Below are positions 4,415 through 7,083 of a stretch of 7,083 nt of DNA, one piece after another. The stretch comes from Vulcanimicrobiia bacterium. Lineage in GTDB: Bacteria > Vulcanimicrobiota > Vulcanimicrobiia > Vulcanimicrobiales > Vulcanimicrobiaceae. The stretch spans positions 1 through 7,083 of the forward strand of contig JANWKW010000139.1 in NCBI GenBank assembly GCA_025451135.1, written 5' to 3'. Both the position numbers and the translations under genes were made by a program. Position 1 is the first letter of the stretch. Every line of letters starts with the position of its first letter. Under the pieces are notes generated by a model that worked only from the letters and a program-made list of their open reading frames with translations, did no database searches and was not told the DNA's origin.

Positions 4415-6303
4415 AGCTTGGATGATCGGTCGCCCTTGATGCCGGTCACGTTGTAGATGCGGACCGGCGCGCTCTTGCCCTTGACCATCACCGGCTCCAG
4501 CTCGACCGCATCCACGATATCGCGGACCAGGTCGTAGGTCGCCTGGCTGATGATGATCTCGCCGCCCTTGGCGACGTTGTAGAGGCGCGACGCCAGATTG
4601 ACGTTGTCGCCGATGACGGTGTAGTTCATGCGCGAGCTCGCGCCCAGGTTGCCCATCACCACGTCGCCGGTGTTGATGCCCATCCCGACCGTGAACGCGC
4701 GCTTGCCCTGGGCTTCCCACTTCGCCGAGAGCTGCTTGATGAGCAGCTGCTGCTCGACCGCCGCGCGGACGGCCTTGGCCGGGTCGTCGGGCGTCTGGAA
4801 CGGGGCGGAGAAGACCGCCATCACGCAATCCCCGATGAACTTGTCGACGTAGCCGCCGTACGTGAAGATCACGCCGAACATCGCATCGAAATACTCGTTG
4901 AGCTGGTCGGAGATCTCCTCGGGCGTCATCGTCTCGGACATCGCGGTGAAGCCGCGGATGTCGCTGTAGAAGATGGTCGCGACGACCCGGTTGCCCTTGA
5001 GGTGGAGGGCGTGGCGCGGGTCCTCGGTCTTGAGGATCTCGCCGACGATCGCCGGGCTGACGTGCATCCCGAACATCTCGGTGACCATCCGTCGCTGCGA
5101 ATTCTCGGAGACGATCCGGTACAGCCCGACGAGCAGGGTGGCGAGCAGCATCGCGCCGGCGACGTGGATCAGGTCGAGCCAGTACAGGCGGTAGGCGTAG
5201 ACCGCCACCGCGAGCTCGACGTAGGCGACGGTGCCGAGGAGCGCGAGCGCGATCCCGACGGGCGGCCGCAGCTCGGCGAGGCCGAATCCGACGAGCAGCG
5301 GCAGCAGCACGATCAGCGCGATCTCGAGCCACGCCGGGGCGGTGCGGATGAAGGTGGCTCCGACCAGCTGGTCGATCAGGCGTGCATTGGCGTAGAGGCC
5401 GGGGAAGTGGCCGTCGTCGGCGGTCGCGACGAAGTCGCCCAAGCCTTCGGCGGTCGCGCCGATCAGCACGATCCGACCCTGCACCAGGGTCCGCAGATCC
5501 GCGATCGGCTCGGTCATGGCGTTCGCGAACGAGACCTCCTGAGCGATCGAGAGCTGTCGCGATGCCGTTCCATCGGGGGCCTGGTGCTGGACGAGCCGAG
5601 CCGGAAGGAAGAGCAACGTACCCTCGTAGAGCGGCGGGGGCGCCAGACGTCTGCCGGTGTAGCGCTCCACCGCGGCGGCCGCGAGCGACACGAACCGCCG
5701 GCCGGCATTCGTTCCGACGCCGCCGGTGGTGGTGATGACCGGCGGCTGCCCGATGAAGTACCCGCCCGGATCATCGAAGGTCGTGTAGCCGAGCGCGGCC
5801 GCGAACGGCGCGAGATCCGATGCGGTATCGGATCTCCCGATCTGGCCGCCGCTGGCGGTCGTGAGGTCGTACGTCAGGACGGTCGGCATGACGCGCATGC
5901 CGGCGGCGAAGGCGCGGTCTTGCGTTGCGTCGGTCGCGTTCTCTAGGAAATTGATATCGAAGACGGCGACGTTCGCGCCGGCGGCGTGGAGCCGGGTAAG
6001 GAGCCGGCCGTAGACGCTCCGCGGGAACGGGAACGGCGGCAACCCGGCGGCCGGCGCGCCTTTGGCCGATGGGTCGTCGATGGCGATCATCGCGAGCGCG
6101 CCGCTCGGATCGAGCCGCTCGGAGACGTTGGCCAGGCCGAACGCGCCGGCGTTCTCGTAGGCGTTCTGATGCACGACGTAGTCGCCGACCCGGCTGAAGA
6201 ACGGCGCGGCGTTCGGATCGATCAGATAGAAGCCGAGCCCGACGAAGGCGGCGAACGCGGAAAGCGCGAGCGCGACGGCCAGCGTGCGCGCGCGTGCTTT
6301 CAT
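4411..6303 (-). CDS. CHASE2-domain class III adenylate cyclase
   Basis: A 630-residue membrane-bound signalling enzyme predicted to make cAMP from ATP. An N-terminal membrane segment (about 8-28) leads to a long extracytoplasmic CHASE2 sensor (about 40-315), shown by MIAIDDPS (72-79), FPFPRSVYGRLL (91-102), the AGANVAVFDINFLE strand (108-121), and VLIGATAEGLGDF with PGLYANARLIDQLV (279-314). Three more membrane segments (about 325-343, 348-370 and 374-397) precede a linker helix and the cyclase domain (about 437-618). Catalytic residues are intact: metal-binding Asp448 (YSDIRGF) and Asp492 (KFIGD), Lys488, and Asn569 and Arg573 in GDNVNLASRL. Thr562 takes the adenine-selecting place (YTVIGD), marking a class IIIb cyclase, not a guanylate cyclase. 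The domain should work as a homodimer. The ATG lies 9 bases after efp and the stop overlaps the TauE/SafE gene. The CHASE2 ligand is unknown. Confidence 0.93.
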   Translation of the reverse strand: MKARARTLAVALALSAFAAFVGLGFYLIDPNAAPFFSRVGDYVVHQNAYENAGAFGLANVSERLDPSGALAMIAIDDPSAKGAPAAGLPPFPFPRSVYGRLLTRLHAAGANVAVFDINFLENATDATQDRAFAAGMRVMPTVLTYDLTTASGGQIGRSDTASDLAPFAAALGYTTFDDPGGYFIGQPPVITTTGGVGTNAGRRFVSLAAAAVERYTGRRLAPPPLYEGTLLFLPARLVQHQAPDGTASRQLSIAQEVSFANAMTEPIADLRTLVQGRIVLIGATAEGLGDFVATADDGHFPGLYANARLIDQLVGATFIRTAPAWLEIALIVLLPLLVGFGLAELRPPVGIALALLGTVAYVELAVAVYAYRLYWLDLIHVAGAMLLATLLVGLYRIVSENSQRRMVTEMFGMHVSPAIVGEILKTEDPRHALHLKGNRVVATIFYSDIRGFTAMSETMTPEEISDQLNEYFDAMFGVIFTYGGYVDKFIGDCVMAVFSAPFQTPDDPAKAVRAAVEQQLLIKQLSAKWEAQGKRAFTVGMGINTGDVVMGNLGASSRMNYTVIGDNVNLASRLYNVAKGGEIIISQATYDLVRDIVDAVELEPVMVKGKSAPVRIYNVTGIKGDRSSKL

Positions 6304-6312
6304 CTGGGAAGG

Positions 6313-6876
6313 CTACCCGTTCGCGCGGCCGATGTACCCGCGATCGCGCGTGTCGATGCGGATGGTGTCGCCGGATTCGATGAAGAGCGGGACCTGGACG
6401 GTCGCGCCGGTCTCGAGCTTGGCCGGTTTGAACGTGTTGGTCGCCGTGTTGCCCTTGAAGCCCGGATCGGTCTCGACGATCTTCAGTTCGACGTGGGCCG
6501 GCAGTTCGACGCCGATCGGCACGTCGCCGTGGAACTGGACGTCGACGATCATGCCGTCCTTGAGGAAGTCAGCCGGGTCGCCGATGATCTCGCGCTGGAG
6601 CGTGACGTTCTCGAACGACTCCTGGTCCATGAAGTGGAAGCCGTCGGCGTCGTTGTAGAGCATCGACATCTGGCGCTTGTCGACGGTCGCGCGCTCGAGC
6701 TTCTCGCCGGCGCGGAACGTGCGCTCGACGGTCGAGCCGGTTTTGACGTTCTTCAAACGCGTCCGCACGAACGCCGAACCCTTGCCGGGCTTGACGTGGA
6801 GGAACTCGATGACGGTCCAGAGGTTGCCCTCGATGAGGATGGTGACCCCGTTGCGGAAGTCGTTCGATGAAATCAT
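6313..6876 (-). CDS. efp: Translation elongation factor P (EF-P)
   Basis: A 187-residue protein that, by family knowledge, binds ribosomes stalled at polyproline stretches and promotes peptide bond formation. The N-terminal KOW-like domain begins MISSNDFRNGVTI and carries the tip loop HVKPGKGSAF, with Lys32 at the position that is post-translationally modified in many bacteria. Two OB-like domains follow, with GIGVELP-type text at GVELPAHVELKIVETDPG (about 126-143) and a C-terminus ending GDTIRIDTRDRGYIGRANG. No EpmA or EarP modification gene is in the window, and the KPGKG loop resembles Firmicutes-type EF-P. I chose ATG at 6876-6874 over an in-frame TTG at 6888-6886. It gives the standard family start, and the G-rich stretch GGGGCGGG (6886-6879) then serves as a plausible ribosome-binding site. 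It follows plsY by 29 bases and precedes the cyclase by 9. Confidence 0.96.
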   Translation of the reverse strand: MISSNDFRNGVTILIEGNLWTVIEFLHVKPGKGSAFVRTRLKNVKTGSTVERTFRAGEKLERATVDKRQMSMLYNDADGFHFMDQESFENVTLQREIIGDPADFLKDGMIVDVQFHGDVPIGVELPAHVELKIVETDPGFKGNTATNTFKPAKLETGATVQVPLFIESGDTIRIDTRDRGYIGRANG

Positions 6877-6905
6877 GACCCGCCCCAATACGGAGCGAAA
6901 GGCAA

Positions 6906-7083
6906 TTAGCCCTGGTTAGGGGTGGTCTTGCCGAACCGGATCCGGTTCTCGGTCCCCGAGCGGAGGCGCTCGATATTCTCGCGGTGGGCGTAGACGATCA
7001 GGGCCGCGATCGCCAGGCCGTAGAGCGTCAGGACGGGCGAATGGGTGAGGAGCCACAGGGCCGGAATGGCGATGACGCAGGCC
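6906..7083 (-). CDS. plsY: Glycerol-3-phosphate acyltransferase PlsY, C-terminal part (partial)
   Basis: The last 58 codons of a gene entering from the right edge, ending at TAA (6908-6906). The visible part has a hydrophobic stretch (ACVIAIPALWLL) and a second one (LTLYGLAIAALIVYAH), then the typical PlsY tail HRENIERLRSGTENRIRFGK. In PlsY this basic HRxNIxRLxxGTE segment follows the last membrane helix. PlsY transfers an acyl group from acyl-phosphate to glycerol-3-phosphate, the first step of phospholipid synthesis in most bacteria, and is a membrane protein of about 200 residues. The catalytic loops lie outside the window. It reads in the same direction as efp, 29 bases ahead of its start, and probably shares its transcript. 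Confidence 0.88.
   Translation of the reverse strand, partial: ACVIAIPALWLLTHSPVLTLYGLAIAALIVYAHRENIERLRSGTENRIRFGKTTPNQG

Noticed and set aside
4415..5332. An N-terminal extension of the TauE/SafE frame running back inside the cyclase gene.
   Set aside because: The extension is Arg/Pro-rich shadow sequence opposite none of the permease motifs, and the cyclase catalytic domain occupies this DNA in its own frame.
5002..6870. Long plus-strand open frames opposite the cyclase and efp.
   Set aside because: They are antisense to well-supported genes and are Arg/Asp/Glu/Gly-rich with no domain, typical of GC-rich shadows.

Overview
The window is a GC-rich bacterial chromosome segment packed with genes. 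Third codon positions are strongly G/C, several starts are GTG, neighbouring genes overlap by 4 bases, and gaps are mostly short. The genes look chromosomal and largely housekeeping. I see no IS elements, integrase, phage genes, CRISPR array, tRNA or rRNA. EF-P carries the KPGKG lysine loop seen in Firmicutes-like EF-P, and GC content is high. A GC-rich non-proteobacterial lineage, such as an uncultured Terrabacteria-type or Eremiobacterota-like phylum, would fit, but this is a weak inference and the taxon cannot be fixed from the window.

Left block (1-1287, minus strand): a three-gene run reading leftward. A small membrane-anchored TPR protein is followed by an M55 (DppA-type) D-aminopeptidase and then by the start of a second M55 paralogue cut by the window edge. 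Both junctions are identical GTGA overlaps. The 42 bases at the start of each M55 gene are near-identical, which points to tandem duplication.

Centre (1323-3361, plus strand): divergent from that block after only 35 bases lies a SprT-like zinc metalloprotein (HExxH plus a four-cysteine zinc ribbon). It is followed 59 bases later by a complete class II fumarase, fumC.

Right block (7083 down to about 3375, minus strand): a co-directional run of plsY (3' end only), efp, a CHASE2-class III adenylate cyclase and a TauE/SafE permease, then a probable 57-residue small protein. Spacings are 29 bases, 9 bases, a 4-base overlap, and a gap of about 80 bases before the small gene. The right block converges on fumC. 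The cyclase and permease are translationally linked, which suggests that an extracytoplasmic sensor making cAMP is produced with an anion or organosulfur exporter. The permease has no ATG, GTG or TTG near its expected N-terminus, and a CTG in a CTGA overlap is the best candidate start.

Most of the window is conventional. The points that deserve a second look are the duplicated M55 genes behind a TPR membrane protein, the cyclase/TauE coupling with its apparent non-canonical start, and the uncharacterised small gene with its AT-rich palindromic leader.
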